A model generated the notes under the pieces. That model was not told where the DNA came from. It saw only the letters and a program-made list of their open reading frames with translations, and did no database searches. This document shows, in pieces, positions 1 through 8,304 of a stretch of DNA of 11,278 bases. Position 1 is the stretch's first letter, and each line of letters begins with the position of its first letter. The translations under genes were made by a program, and so were the position numbers. Source of the stretch: Rodentolepis nana (Eukaryota > Platyhelminthes > Cestoda > Cyclophyllidea > Hymenolepididae); assembly GCA_900617975.1 (NCBI GenBank), contig UZAE01014919.1, forward strand, positions 1 through 11,278, read 5' to 3'.

Positions 1-12
1 GTAAATAGGTAT

Positions 13-26
13 AATGTTGGCAAAGA
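13..26. repeat. Left target-site duplication of the first short retroelement
   Basis: The 14 bases AATGTTGGCAAAGA lie immediately before the GGGG start of the element at 27. They recur as AATGCTGGCAAAGA at 417-430, directly after an ATAA-repeat tail, with one T/C difference. This is the normal mark of target-primed retrotransposition. Confidence 0.75.
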
Positions 27-416
27 GGGGTGTGCGAGAGATTTACCTCCACGTGATGCACCCTGGGCAACGTAGACTCATACGGCAAAAAGTCTATTAA
101 CCGGCAGTTGACTTCTCACTTCAAACTACCATCACCCCACTGCATATCATATTCGACTACTACCACAGTACTCACCTCACCTTTTTTCAACCTTTGTGTC
201 TATCTCTTTTCCAACCTTGAACCACTCTTCTATTCCTCCCCTCCCTCTCAACTTTTTTCACTTTGATGTTCCTTCCCCTCTGTGAAGCCTGAAGTCAACT
301 AAAGAGCTGATGATGACCATCCAAACGCCTGCCATTTGGTATGATTAAATACATGTAGTGAGTCTCTCGAGAAGTTCGCATTTCCACTCAAAAGCGAACG
401 CGGTTATAAATAAATA
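27..416 (+). mobile_element. SINE-like retroelement, GGGGTGTGCGA family, copy 1, with an extended 3' end
   Basis: This is a complete sense-strand copy of the dominant repeat in the window. It begins GGGGTGTGCGAGAG. The head carries CCACGTGATGCACCCTGGGC and a CATACGGCAAAAAGTCTATT segment. A pyrimidine-rich body follows (about 175-275), then a 3' segment from about 283 with TGAAGCCTGAAGTCAACTAA and GCCATTTG (331-338). It has no open reading frame, so it must be mobilised in trans. The usual copy ends soon after GCCATTTG, but here about 78 extra bases follow and end in TTATAAATAAATAA just before the right target duplication. The extra part includes a 6-bp inverted repeat (374-379 with 394-399). 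The shared 3' end links the family to the LINE fragment at 5511-6059. The family name is mine; I do not recognise it. Confidence 0.85.
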
Positions 417-430
417 AATGCTGGCAAAGA
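417..430. repeat. Right target-site duplication of copy 1
   Basis: AATGCTGGCAAAGA follows the ATAA-repeat tail and matches 13 of 14 bases with 13-26. It fixes the 3' boundary of the inserted DNA at about 416. Confidence 0.75.
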
Positions 431-3400
431 ATGTTGGAAGAGCAAAAAGGTAAGGATAAATTGAGTTGGAAGTTTTGGGATAAACAAAAGGCAATTAAGG
501 TGCGCTCGTCTGAATATCACGGTTACTAAAGCATGCACGAACATAAAGCCTTTCAGTGCGATAGAGGTCCGGTTATTGCAAAGCCAAAAATAAAACCCAG
601 ACATGGTAGATACTGGCAATCATATGTAAATCCTGCATAAACTTTTAAAAAATGGCGTCTTAAATAAATTTGCCTCAGAAAGGTGATGCGGGAGATGCTT
701 CTGTTGCAACTGTAACTGACTTGTGGACCTGGTCTTTCAGTGCAAGACAACAAGATCACAACAGCAGGTAGACAAAGATAATGAGGAGTAAAGTTGCGGT
801 CTGGTAATGGTAGCCAAGGGCTCTGATTATATTGCTGTCACAACTTTGACGATTAATAAATGTGTGGCCTTTATTGATACCCTTATCGACATAAACTCAG
901 AATCTGTGGTACTAATAATTTGCTTTCAAATTAAAATGGTTTTTAGTCAAATTACATAGATGAAATAGGGATTTCTTTAGGAGTTCGTCCCTAAATTCAA
1001 AGTCAAAATCATGTCTTAATAAAGAGTACTTAGTAAATCCTTGCAAATCGTTATTTTGGTAAAATGTCAAAAAATATATTTATTTAGGTGCAAAAATATC
1101 AGGAAAATTATGGGGTAATTTAGAAACACATTTAGCCTTACCACTGTTTTATTTTGCTAACCTAAAACACATTCATTAAAAATTGGTCACGAAGTTTTCA
1201 CTGACCTTACAGATCACAACTTGTTGTTCAAGGTTATATGAAGTGCACCAATTGGACTGGAGTTGTTTTTTAACACATTCGCTTGATTGACCTTGAAACT
1301 GACTTGCTTCCCAGCGCTGTATACCAAGTTCATGACTCTGAAGTGGACCGCTACGTCCTCACTGAAAGCAAATTCTGCTTAAAGTTTCTTACAATTCTCA
1401 ATCAAATAAGTAACCAATAGTCTCAAGGAAAAATGGATTCTTTCCTTCAATTAGGGAGAAAATTAATCGACATTTTTGGAGAATTCCCCAATTCGTAGGA
1501 TTAATGAATTTCATCGAAAGATTGACGTTGAGCTTTTTAATGTAATAGAAGCAACCAGCGTCTTTGGAATTTAAAAATCGCTTCATATTTGCATAGGGTA
1601 GAAGCTGTTTAATCAAATTCTTTTAAATAAAGGAAGCCCCTTTCGAGAATTAGGTGAGGCTTATTTACTTCGTCTTCGATCGTAATAGTCGAGGCGTAGA
1701 GTTATGTTGACCTTTTTTATTTACCCCAAATACACATATCGAGGTGTGCCTGTACATGCACATTTTGCAGTTGTTTTTCTTTTCACCGAAATTCAATATT
1801 CCCTCAGGGACTTGGAAACGCCACCTTTGAGCTTTTCATATTGATTTTCGATTTGTGTTTGAGTGTCAGTACACGTTTTCGTGCTGATTTCCTGAAAGTC
1901 AAAGCTATTTCATCATGCCTACTTTAACTCTTCCTTCATTTTTGGTGTGGTATCAAGCATGAACAAAATTAATTAGAAAGCACCCCAAGGTCAAATGTGT
2001 ATTTTTTGTGAGATACATTCGAATTGACCTTCCAAGCTACTCCTCTTAATGGGCTTAAGCCGCTTTTAGTGAATAAAACTTATATTTCCTAGCAATAAAT
2101 TTTAAATGTTGTAATTTATCATTTCATATTGTAATCGACATTGAAGAATTAATGAACATTCGATCTAATTCGAACTTTGAGGCCAAAGTACTTTATGCAA
2201 GTGAAAATTGCACTTTTAATCATTAGAAATTAAATACAAGACAACTAAGCTCATCATAAGTTATTGGCCCTTAATGTTAGATATGAACTTGGAAGCATAC
2301 CTGGAGGTAATCTGCAAAGCAGTGATCTGGGAACACACTTTGGCACATGCTTGCTTATATTTCACTCAAATCCCGCGCATTCCAATTCTGTGACACCGGT
2401 TCACGAATTGGGGCTTTAAATTATCTTCGTGAACGTTTCTTCCATTTGTTCATTAAATTAAGCGAAAATTGAATTTTGAAATGTTGCATTCTTTATAAAA
2501 AAGTATTTTCGTTTATGATACGAACTTCATTTGATCCCTGCATCAATATTGATAGGTACTTTGTGAAACAAATATTTTCTTTATTTTACAATTTTGTGAA
2601 TTTTTGATTAAAATCTTTCTCGAAAACTCTAAATTAAGCATCAAATATGGATAGAAACGGGTTGTGGCAGAATTACCTCTAACATGCAGTAAACTTCGGA
2701 GTGAAATGTTTTCTGTGTCGCAAGTTTTAGCTCCTTATTCTCATGAAGGTTTTCAAGAACATTTATCGTAATTCCTTCAAGCTTGTTGGCATGGCGATTT
2801 CAAAAATACTGTGTATAAAGCTAAAATATCATTTTCGGCACATTTTTGTGGTAAATTTGGTCCTTAGATTGTTAGAAATGATTTAATATTCACTAGCTAA
2901 TGAACCAAACATTCCTAGGTACTAAGGAGATGCTTTTATGGATTTCTTTTAAGTGAGAATACTGTGAGAATGCTTTACTTAAAACAGACCCAACTTCTAA
3001 AGAATATGATTTACATACAAAATCATAACTCTACACTTCCCAATTGTCTGCGAATCTGTTTTTTTCATAGTTCTCATCAACAGACAAAAATCTGTTGCAA
3101 AGTCAGTCAACTCTATTAACGAATTTCAAATGGCCATATTCTTTCAAATCCTATTGCCTAGTCTCACAACATAATTCTTTTCAGACTTTTTCCACAACAT
3201 TCGTCCAATGCATATTTGCCCAAAACATATATATTTATTTTCTGATTTATGGAAAGGCTTTGAGCTCCTACAAGCCTTCAAGAAGATGCCCAGTTTTGTA
3301 AGACGACATCACTGCCCGTTCAACAAGAGTGGGGTTCTCATATTTCTCGATATAGCCTAGATGCTCATTATTTACAAATATAGATGTAGAAATTCTACCT

Positions 3401-3768
3401 ATTTTCCTTCGATTTTAGTTTTATTAAAGCGACCAAACTTAAGGATCAAGCTGAAGCCAAGCTTTAAGGTTTGCCTACGTTTTAAAAACCAAGTGGGGAA
3501 GTGAATCACCTTGTCATAGATAGCTGAATAAGGTGTCAACACATCAGAGGTTGCAATTGTTCAACATGAAATCGTTAGTAAATTGCGATTGGTCCACAAA
3601 TTTTCAACTTTTATTTGAGGCTCTTGTCTCTTAGTTTTAAATGAAGAAAAGGTGAGTGAAGTCCTCATAAGAGATAGTTCATAACAGACAATTCAGATAA
3701 GTTGTTTGCCAGTCAAGATAATAATAAATTAATTGGCCTTTAAGAAACTCTGCTGCAATGAATTACAA
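431..3768. other. Long AT-rich stretch with no supported gene
   Basis: I read both strands and found no coding frame with recognisable protein motifs, no tRNA or snRNA pattern, no repeat shared with the rest of the window and no target-duplicated insertion. Open frames here are short (up to about 72 codons, for example minus-strand 1398-1616), lysine/isoleucine/phenylalanine-rich as expected for AT-rich DNA, and resemble no family I know. It could be intergenic or a long intron of a gene outside the window. Confidence 0.6.
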
Positions 3769-3791
3769 TTCTCTTTCTCTCTCTCTTTCTC
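3769..3791 (+). repeat. CT-rich microsatellite
   Basis: An imperfect CT/CTTT tract abuts the 5' end of the second short retroelement copy. The element may have inserted into this tract. The low complexity makes a target duplication impossible to call; CTCTCC follows the 3' tail at 4171. Confidence 0.8.
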
Positions 3792-4170
3792 GGGATGCGA
3801 GATAGACCTACCTCCACGTGGTGCACCCTGAGCAACGTCTACCCATAAGTCAACAAAGAATATAAAACGACAGTTCACTTTTGACTTCAAACATCCATGA
3901 CTCCACTGTATGTCATATTTCACCACTGCCACAGTACTCAGCTTTCCTTTCTTCTCAATCATTGTGTCTGTCTCTTACATCTGTGAATCACACTTCTGCT
4001 CCACCCCCCCCCCCCACCCCCCNAATCCCCCTTCTGCCCCCCCCCCCCCCCCAACTCTCGACCTTTTGAGACTTCGATGATCCTCCCTCCCCCTCCCCCT
4101 TGTGAAGCCTGAAGACAACCAAAGGGCTATTGATAACTATCATAAAGCCTACCATTTGGTATCAATAAAT
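3792..4170 (+). mobile_element. SINE-like retroelement, GGGGTGTGCGA family, copy 2
   Basis: This is a sense copy, more diverged than copy 1. It starts GGGATGCGAGATAGACC and keeps CTCCACGTGGTGCACCCTG, then the ACTTCAAAC and CCACAGTACTCA blocks. The body is expanded by two long cytosine runs. It ends with TGAAGCCTGAAGACAACCAAAGGGC and CCATTTGGTATCAATAAAT. An undetermined base at 4023 lies in the cytosine-rich part, so its exact length is uncertain. Shortly after the tail a GGTGCTACGCGGTTAGGT segment appears (4182-4199), which also occurs in variant form near 7619. Confidence 0.85.
4004..4052 (+). repeat. Poly-C tracts with an ambiguous base
   Basis: Cytosine runs occupy 4004-4015, 4017-4022 and 4037-4052, with an N at 4023. 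They sit in the part of the element where other copies have shorter C or G runs (for example near 8409-8419 and 11045-11053), so they are expansions of a homopolymer native to the family. Run lengths and the N are probably unreliable because sequencing slips on such tracts. Confidence 0.85.
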
Positions 4171-4864
4171 CTCTCCTCTATGGTGCTACGCGGTTAGGTT
4201 GGAAAAATCATGCAAAATCATTTGCTTTCCAAACTACCTGAGAAAAATAAAATAAAGTGGCAACACTAGCCCTACTTCTCTATCCTTCTACTTCGCACTC
4301 TCTGCTATTTGATCTCATTTGCTCCCAACAATAAATTAGGTAATTTGCTTCAATTTAGAAAATGAATCCTCTATTTTTGGATCTCCCATATATCGAAGCA
4401 ATGGAGGCTTGCTTCCATTGCGTTCCAATCTTTATCTTATAAAAAGGAAACTATTTGATCTAATTTATACTCGTAATGCAATTAACGATTTCTGTTTGGG
4501 GAAAAAAGTAACAAGAACTTAATTCACACCTTTCCCGATTTCCATTGGTTTTCAAAACTGAGTCAAATTGTTTGCAAACTGGCGTGTTATCGCCCCGTCT
4601 CTGAGTAATAGTAACTAATTAGGTAATTACCTCCCCCCCCCCGGACCTAACAAAATCGAGTGTAAGAAGTTGACTTAAAAGAAGTAATAAATAACCAAAG
4701 CAATTGAAGATTAACGTTTTAAAGCACATACGAAATGATTCCCAGATTAAGTTTTCTGGCGCTCTAGGTCCTATTAAAGACGTCATAGAATCAAATGTCA
4801 TCGGCAATGCTTAGATGACGTTTAAAGCGAGACCCTTCAAAGTTCCTTCTTAGCAAAAAAACTT

Positions 4865-4867
<3 letters not shown>
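4171..4867. other. Non-genic stretch after copy 2
   Basis: No coding frame or RNA gene is supported here. It contains a short inverted repeat (GGTTGGAAA at 4197-4205 against TTTCCAAAC at 4226-4234), a ten-base C run near 4632-4641, and two TGACG-type motifs at 4779-4786 and 4815-4822. The one minus-strand open frame at 4619-4807 is short, has no recognisable motif and runs through the C tract. Confidence 0.5.

Positions 4868-4899
<32 letters not shown>
4868..4899 (+). repeat. (GA)16 microsatellite
   Basis: This is an uninterrupted run of sixteen GA units. Such tracts are common in arthropod genomes and can bind GAGA-type factors. TGACGTCA lies 25 bp to its right. Confidence 0.95.
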
Positions 4900-4902
<3 letters not shown>

Positions 4903-5510
4903 GAAGAGATGGAGAGAAGGGGAGTGACGTCAATGTATCTAGGCCTCTTACTTCACTGGACTTTGGACTTAGACAGTGCAATGTTTACCATAGGGGCATT
5001 TCGGGTTCAAAAATGTATATTTCATATTCCCCAGGATTGCAAAAAAATGCTCCTAGGAGATTATTTTAGAGTCGTAGTGGGTGGTATTTTAGCCTCTCTG
5101 CAATGTTTGCCAATGGTGGAGAAGGTGAATGACCTCTCGGGATTTTTTCCGCATCTTATCGTTTTGACAGCGTCGGAGATGAGGTGAAATATTCAAACTG
5201 CAAGGCCTTTGACACCTATTTTCGGCTGTACTTCGTTCCTCCTTTAAGATGAAATCACGACATTTAAATTTTTCTAAGTGAATTAAGTTATCAGTGCACC
5301 AAAAAGTTTCAGAATCGTTTTAAAACTGGCGAAGGGTAGGGCCTGAATTTCATGCTCTACCGATGCAAAGACGAGCAAACAACTGTCGTACTGTTTCTAT
5401 AATGGATGAGAGATTTTTTGGAAATGTTGGGTTAGCGTTTATATATAAATCGAATGTGTGTTGGTCTTGTGTTCATTCTTTGCCTTTTTTAGTTGCCCCA
5501 TGATTCAAGT
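4900..5510. other. Non-genic stretch containing an unrecognised 92-codon open frame
   Basis: A plus-strand frame of 92 codons runs 4909-5187, starting just after the GA tract. I recognise no domain, signal peptide or clear membrane segment in it, and no splice-linked neighbour exon. It is only modestly longer than chance in this DNA, so it is not called a gene. The rest is AT-rich with no feature seen. Confidence 0.4.
4925..4932. promoter_or_regulatory. Palindromic CRE-like site TGACGTCA
   Basis: This is a perfect 8-bp cAMP-response-element palindrome just right of the GA microsatellite. Two related motifs, GACGTCAT at 4779-4786 and ATGACGTT at 4815-4822, lie within 160 bp. The sequence shows only the motifs. 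No gene start next to them is supported, so function is a guess and chance occurrence is possible. Confidence 0.25.
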
Positions 5511-6059
5511 ATTATTATTATTAATATTATTTAAAATGGCAAGCTTTATGATATATATCGTTAGCCCCTTAGTTGACTTCAGCTTTCCCCATAGGTGTGG
5601 GGGCACATAAATAGCAGTTCATTAGCTGTCTTTTTGTCTCCCAGTATCTTTGGGTTTCCGTCGTTGTCTTTAGGGCTGGACACCGAATCAGGTGGGTTGA
5701 GTGTTTATTCCCAATCTGTAAAGATGTTTTACCAGGCAATCATGTCCGTTACGTAGTCCAAACTCAGCAACGGCTTCTATTCTTGGTCAGTCGGCTATGT
5801 CGGAGGGGAACAATGTCCACTGTTTCTCCTTTGTTAGAGCTTTAAGTTCTTTGGACCTTGAGGTCTTAAATTCTCCCCTGATTAAGGTCTTCATTGTGTG
5901 GAAAGCCATCGGCCGGTCTATGCCTTGCAAAATAGTTGTACCCTTCTTAGCAAGTGCGTCAGCAAGCTCATTGCCTTTAATGCCACAGTGACCAGGAATC
6001 CACTGTTGGACCACTGTGTTATTTTTTCTCTCAGCAGCTGATAGAGTTTTTACTTTCGT
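5511..6059 (-). pseudogene. Decayed 3' end of a non-LTR retrotransposon (RNase H region and 3' tail)
   Basis: Read on the minus strand, one frame is open from 6059 to 5790. It contains QQWIPGHCGIKGNELADALA, the C-terminal RNase H motif of Jockey/I-type LINEs, including the last catalytic aspartate in the NELAD block. A TGA at 5787-5789 interrupts the frame, probably replacing a tryptophan. The same frame then continues with AVAEFGLRNGHDCLVKHLYR and a QPT segment where such proteins usually carry a cysteine motif, before a second TGA at 5688-5690. The reverse transcriptase and the first RNase H part are absent, with a stop at 6060-6062, so the copy is 5'-truncated and dead. The 3' end (5534-5586) resembles the tail of the short retroelements and is followed by an AAT-rich tail (5511-5533). 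Confidence 0.85.
5534..5586 (-). repeat. LINE 3' tail shared with the short retroelement family
   Basis: On the minus strand this reads AAAGCTGAAGTCAACTAAGG, then GGCTAACGAT, and ends CTTGCCATTT. The short elements end TGAAGCCTGAAGTCAACTAA, GGCTAATGAT and CCTGCCATTTG in the same order and with nearly the same spacing. No other part of the short element lies next to this site, so it belongs to the LINE and is not an inserted copy of the short element. Confidence 0.8.
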
Positions 6060-6966
6060 TTATCTCAGGTGCTTTGGGTGGCTGATTCAAATATTTAATT
6101 TTCAAATAATGTTTTACTTCCCAGTCAATTTGTGCATGGAGTAATCAGACAAATTCATAGGCCTAATTGCATCCATTTCAGCTTCTATTCATTAAGCATG
6201 TATTATTTGTTTATTGACCAATTAATTTCTTTCAGATCCCTTAAAATTTACCCTAGTATTAGTGACGCACCCTTTCTAGCTAAATTTTAAGCAGAATAGC
6301 GCGAAAAAGAGAGTTAATTAGAAATTTCCACAATATTGAATTATTCAATTTTTTGTACCGTTAAAACACGTATTTTTCAATTCTACAATTCAATGAATAT
6401 CTTATTTAGCAATTTTCGTTAAAATTCATGAAAACTGTTTAAATGCCCTTTATCAGCTTTTAATGGGGAGAAAAAGTAAGTAAAACTATCACTTCAAAGG
6501 TATTTTTTTTTAAATTATACGCCAACTTCCATGAATTGAATTACAAAAGAAAAGTTGAAAGGAAAGTAGAATATGTCAATGAGAAACACGAAAAGTGCTG
6601 AGTTTGCAGTCTGTGTTTGATAAGCACGAGAATGTTCTACAACTCTATGAAATTCCAAGATGCGAATTGCATGTGGATGTTAGCAAAAACGAGACAATGA
6701 CCTTGGACAGGAAACAGCTTCACCGTTTCTTAACGCAATGATTAATAAGGATTTATAGAGTCTAATTCCCAATTGTTTTGAAGAGCTATAAAAGAAAAGT
6801 TTATCAAAAAGATTTGTTGACATCGATCACCGTGTGAACCCGATTATTGGATCGCTTGAATAAAGCACTACTTATTTCGAGCTCAGTAGACGTATACCCT
6901 AAAAGGTTTGCTCACGTATCGATTGGCCTAAATAGCATAATTTGTATGATCTATATTATTAATAAT
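6060..6966. other. AT-rich stretch without supported features
   Basis: No coding frame, RNA gene or repeat shared with other parts of the window was seen. Upstream of the LINE fragment on the minus strand there is no continuation of RNase H or reverse transcriptase motifs in any frame. Confidence 0.55.
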
Positions 6967-7092
6967 GGGGGGGGGGGGTAGATTTATCTCCATGTGGTGC
7001 AACCTGGGCAAAGTATACTCATACGGCAAAAGGCCTATTATTCGGCAGTTGACTTCTGACTTCAAACTGCCATCACCACACAGTATGTCATA
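6967..7092 (+). mobile_element. SINE-like retroelement head, copy 3, lacking its 3' part
   Basis: This sense copy starts in a run of twelve G followed by TAGATTTATCTCCATGTGG. It keeps GTGCAACCTGGGCAAAGTAT, CATACGGCAAAAGGC and ACTTCAAACTGCC, then stops matching after GTATGTCATA at about 7092. The pyrimidine body and the LINE-like tail are missing. Because TPRT elements normally lose the 5' end, loss of the 3' end suggests a later deletion. The TGTGCGA part of the usual 5' end is also replaced by extra G residues. Confidence 0.8.
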
Positions 7093-7601
7093 GTATTAAG
7101 AAATATCCGAACCTACATGAGCTTCTTTTCCTTTCAGATTCGATTGATTTAGTTAGTTCAATTCAGTTTGTACCAAAATAGCTTTGCCTTTGTCCAAACT
7201 TTTAGCCGGAAGTTCAACTCCTATTAGTAGTATCACTTGAATAAAACCTGGTCAACTTCTTCCGTGCCCTTGAGAATAGGTACGGTAATAAGTACCATAA
7301 TACCTCTCTCTCTACACCTCTAGGCTGGACTTGGTCGCTTAACAGTTGAGAATGAGGCTAATTTAAATCTCTAGCACTTCAGAATTAATTACAACAACCC
7401 CACGTTTATTCATGATTTAAATATTATTGCCGATTGACTAATGAAATAAAAGTAACATTGTGCATGTAGTGCCCCCTTCAATCAAATTAAAAATTAGATG
7501 CAAAATTTGCTGAATATAATAATGATAAACATCATTGCAATGCTGCAGCTAATATAATTCCAAGTGTAAATAAATATGTTTCTGTTAATCACAAAAGTAC
7601 C
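7093..7601. other. Non-genic stretch
   Basis: No gene or RNA was recognised. A short CT run (about 7304-7313) and an AGGTAC/GTACC inverted motif (7278-7299) are the only local patterns. A minus-strand open frame at 7494-7712 overlaps the tRNA-like relic and shows no protein motif. Confidence 0.5.
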
Positions 7602-7618
7602 TTCATTTGATTTATTAA

Positions 7619-7703
7619 GTGGTACGCGATTAGGTATTTGGATATCGAATAGGTGCAGCGATAACTGCTCAATTTGGAGCCTCAAGAATGCGGGTTCGAG
7701 TAC
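7619..7703 (+). mobile_element. Possible tRNA-derived SINE relic
   Basis: The segment begins GTGGTACGCGATTAGGTATT, similar to the 5' part of tRNA-derived SINEs. It has a box-A-like TGCTCAATTTGG at 7666-7677 and a box-B-like GGTTCGAGTAC at 7693-7703. It cannot fold as a working tRNA: the spacing leaves no room for a full anticodon arm and there is no clean acceptor stem. A variant of its first 20 bases occurs at 4182-4199. It is preceded by CATTTGATTTATTAA (7604-7618), which resembles the tail of the short repeat family. The tRNA origin is inference from promoter-box similarity. Confidence 0.4.
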
Positions 7704-7783
7704 AGAAATCAAATCATTGATAATGTAGTGCTCAAGGGGCGAAATTCAAGAGCTTCACTGAAAATCACCGTAAATATTTATTC

Positions 7784-8072
7784 TAAAAGGCAGGTGTTTT
7801 GATAATTATTATTAGCCCGTTAGCTGACTTCGGGCTTCACAGAGGAAGAGAATATCAAAGTGAGAAAAATTCGTGAGATATAGAAGAGACAGACAGACAC
7901 AAAGGTAGATGAAAAGGCAAGGTGAGTACTGTGGAAGTAGTCGAATATGAAATGCGGTGGGGTCTTGGTAGTTTGAAGTGAGAAGTCAAGTGCCGATTAA
8001 TAGACTCTTTTTGCCGTATGAATATACGTTGCCCAGGGTACACCACGTGGAGGTAAGTCTATCGCACACCCC
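7784..8072 (-). mobile_element. SINE-like retroelement, GGGGTGTGCGA family, copy 4 (antisense)
   Basis: On the minus strand this copy runs from GGGGTGTGCGATAGACTTAC (5' end at 8072) to a degraded tail where GCCATTTG has become GCCTTTTAG. The palindromic CACGTGG block and the ATTCGACTAC and CCACAGTACTCACC blocks are intact. The poly-C tract is absent, which makes it shorter than copies 5 and 6. No convincing target duplication is visible: the right flank is a mosaic fragment of the same family and the left flank is AT-rich. Confidence 0.85.
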
Positions 8073-8145
8073 ATGATACCTATCATAACGCCTGCCATTT
8101 GAAAGTACGTTGTCCAGGGTGCACCACGTGGAGGTAAGTCTATCG
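8073..8145. mobile_element. Mosaic fragment: sense tail joined to antisense head of the short element
   Basis: Positions 8073-8101 read ATGATACCTATCATAACGCC then TGCCATTTG on the plus strand, the sense 3' end of the family. From about 8104 the plus strand continues GTACGTTGTCCAGGGTGCAC and GTGGAGGTAAGTCTATCG, which is the antisense 5' head. The element body is missing from both pieces, and the sense piece directly abuts the 5' terminus of copy 4. This is not the arrangement made by ordinary 5' truncation, and the 3' terminus is internal, which also does not fit simple twin priming. Confidence 0.75.
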
Positions 8146-8290
8146 TATTCTTAAGAATAATTGTTTAGAAAACCAGCAAGGGTTGAATGAATAATTTTCG
8201 AGTTTATTTTAACCGGATATCATTAACCCTTACCACTTCAATTCAGAAGTACATATTTTCATGTGAACCCACCAAGACAATGCTCGATGA

Positions 8291-8304
8291 ATATACCTTT
8301 ACAT
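8291..8304. repeat. Left target-site duplication of copy 5
   Basis: ATATACCTTTACAT precedes the tail of the antisense copy and matches ATATACATTTACAT at 8626-8639 in 13 of 14 bases. Confidence 0.75.

Noticed and set aside
1398..1616. 72-codon minus-strand open frame
   Set aside because: It is AT-driven in composition, has no motif and no splice context; treated as chance.
4909..5187. 92-codon plus-strand open frame considered as a gene
   Set aside because: It has no recognisable domain, signal or splice partner, starts just after a GA microsatellite, and its length is within reach of chance in 11 kb of six-frame reading.
5797..5991. Plus-strand 64-codon open frame
   Set aside because: It is the opposite-strand shadow of the RNase H remnant, whose protein motif is clear on the minus strand.
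6967..7104. Target duplication for copy 3 (TATTAATAAT against TATTAAGAAAT)
   Set aside because: The match is imperfect in AT-rich sequence and the copy lacks its 3' tail, so the similarity is not convincing.
7619..7703. Functional tRNA gene
   Set aside because: Box-like motifs are present but no full cloverleaf, acceptor stem or anticodon arm can be drawn, so it is at best a tRNA-derived relic.
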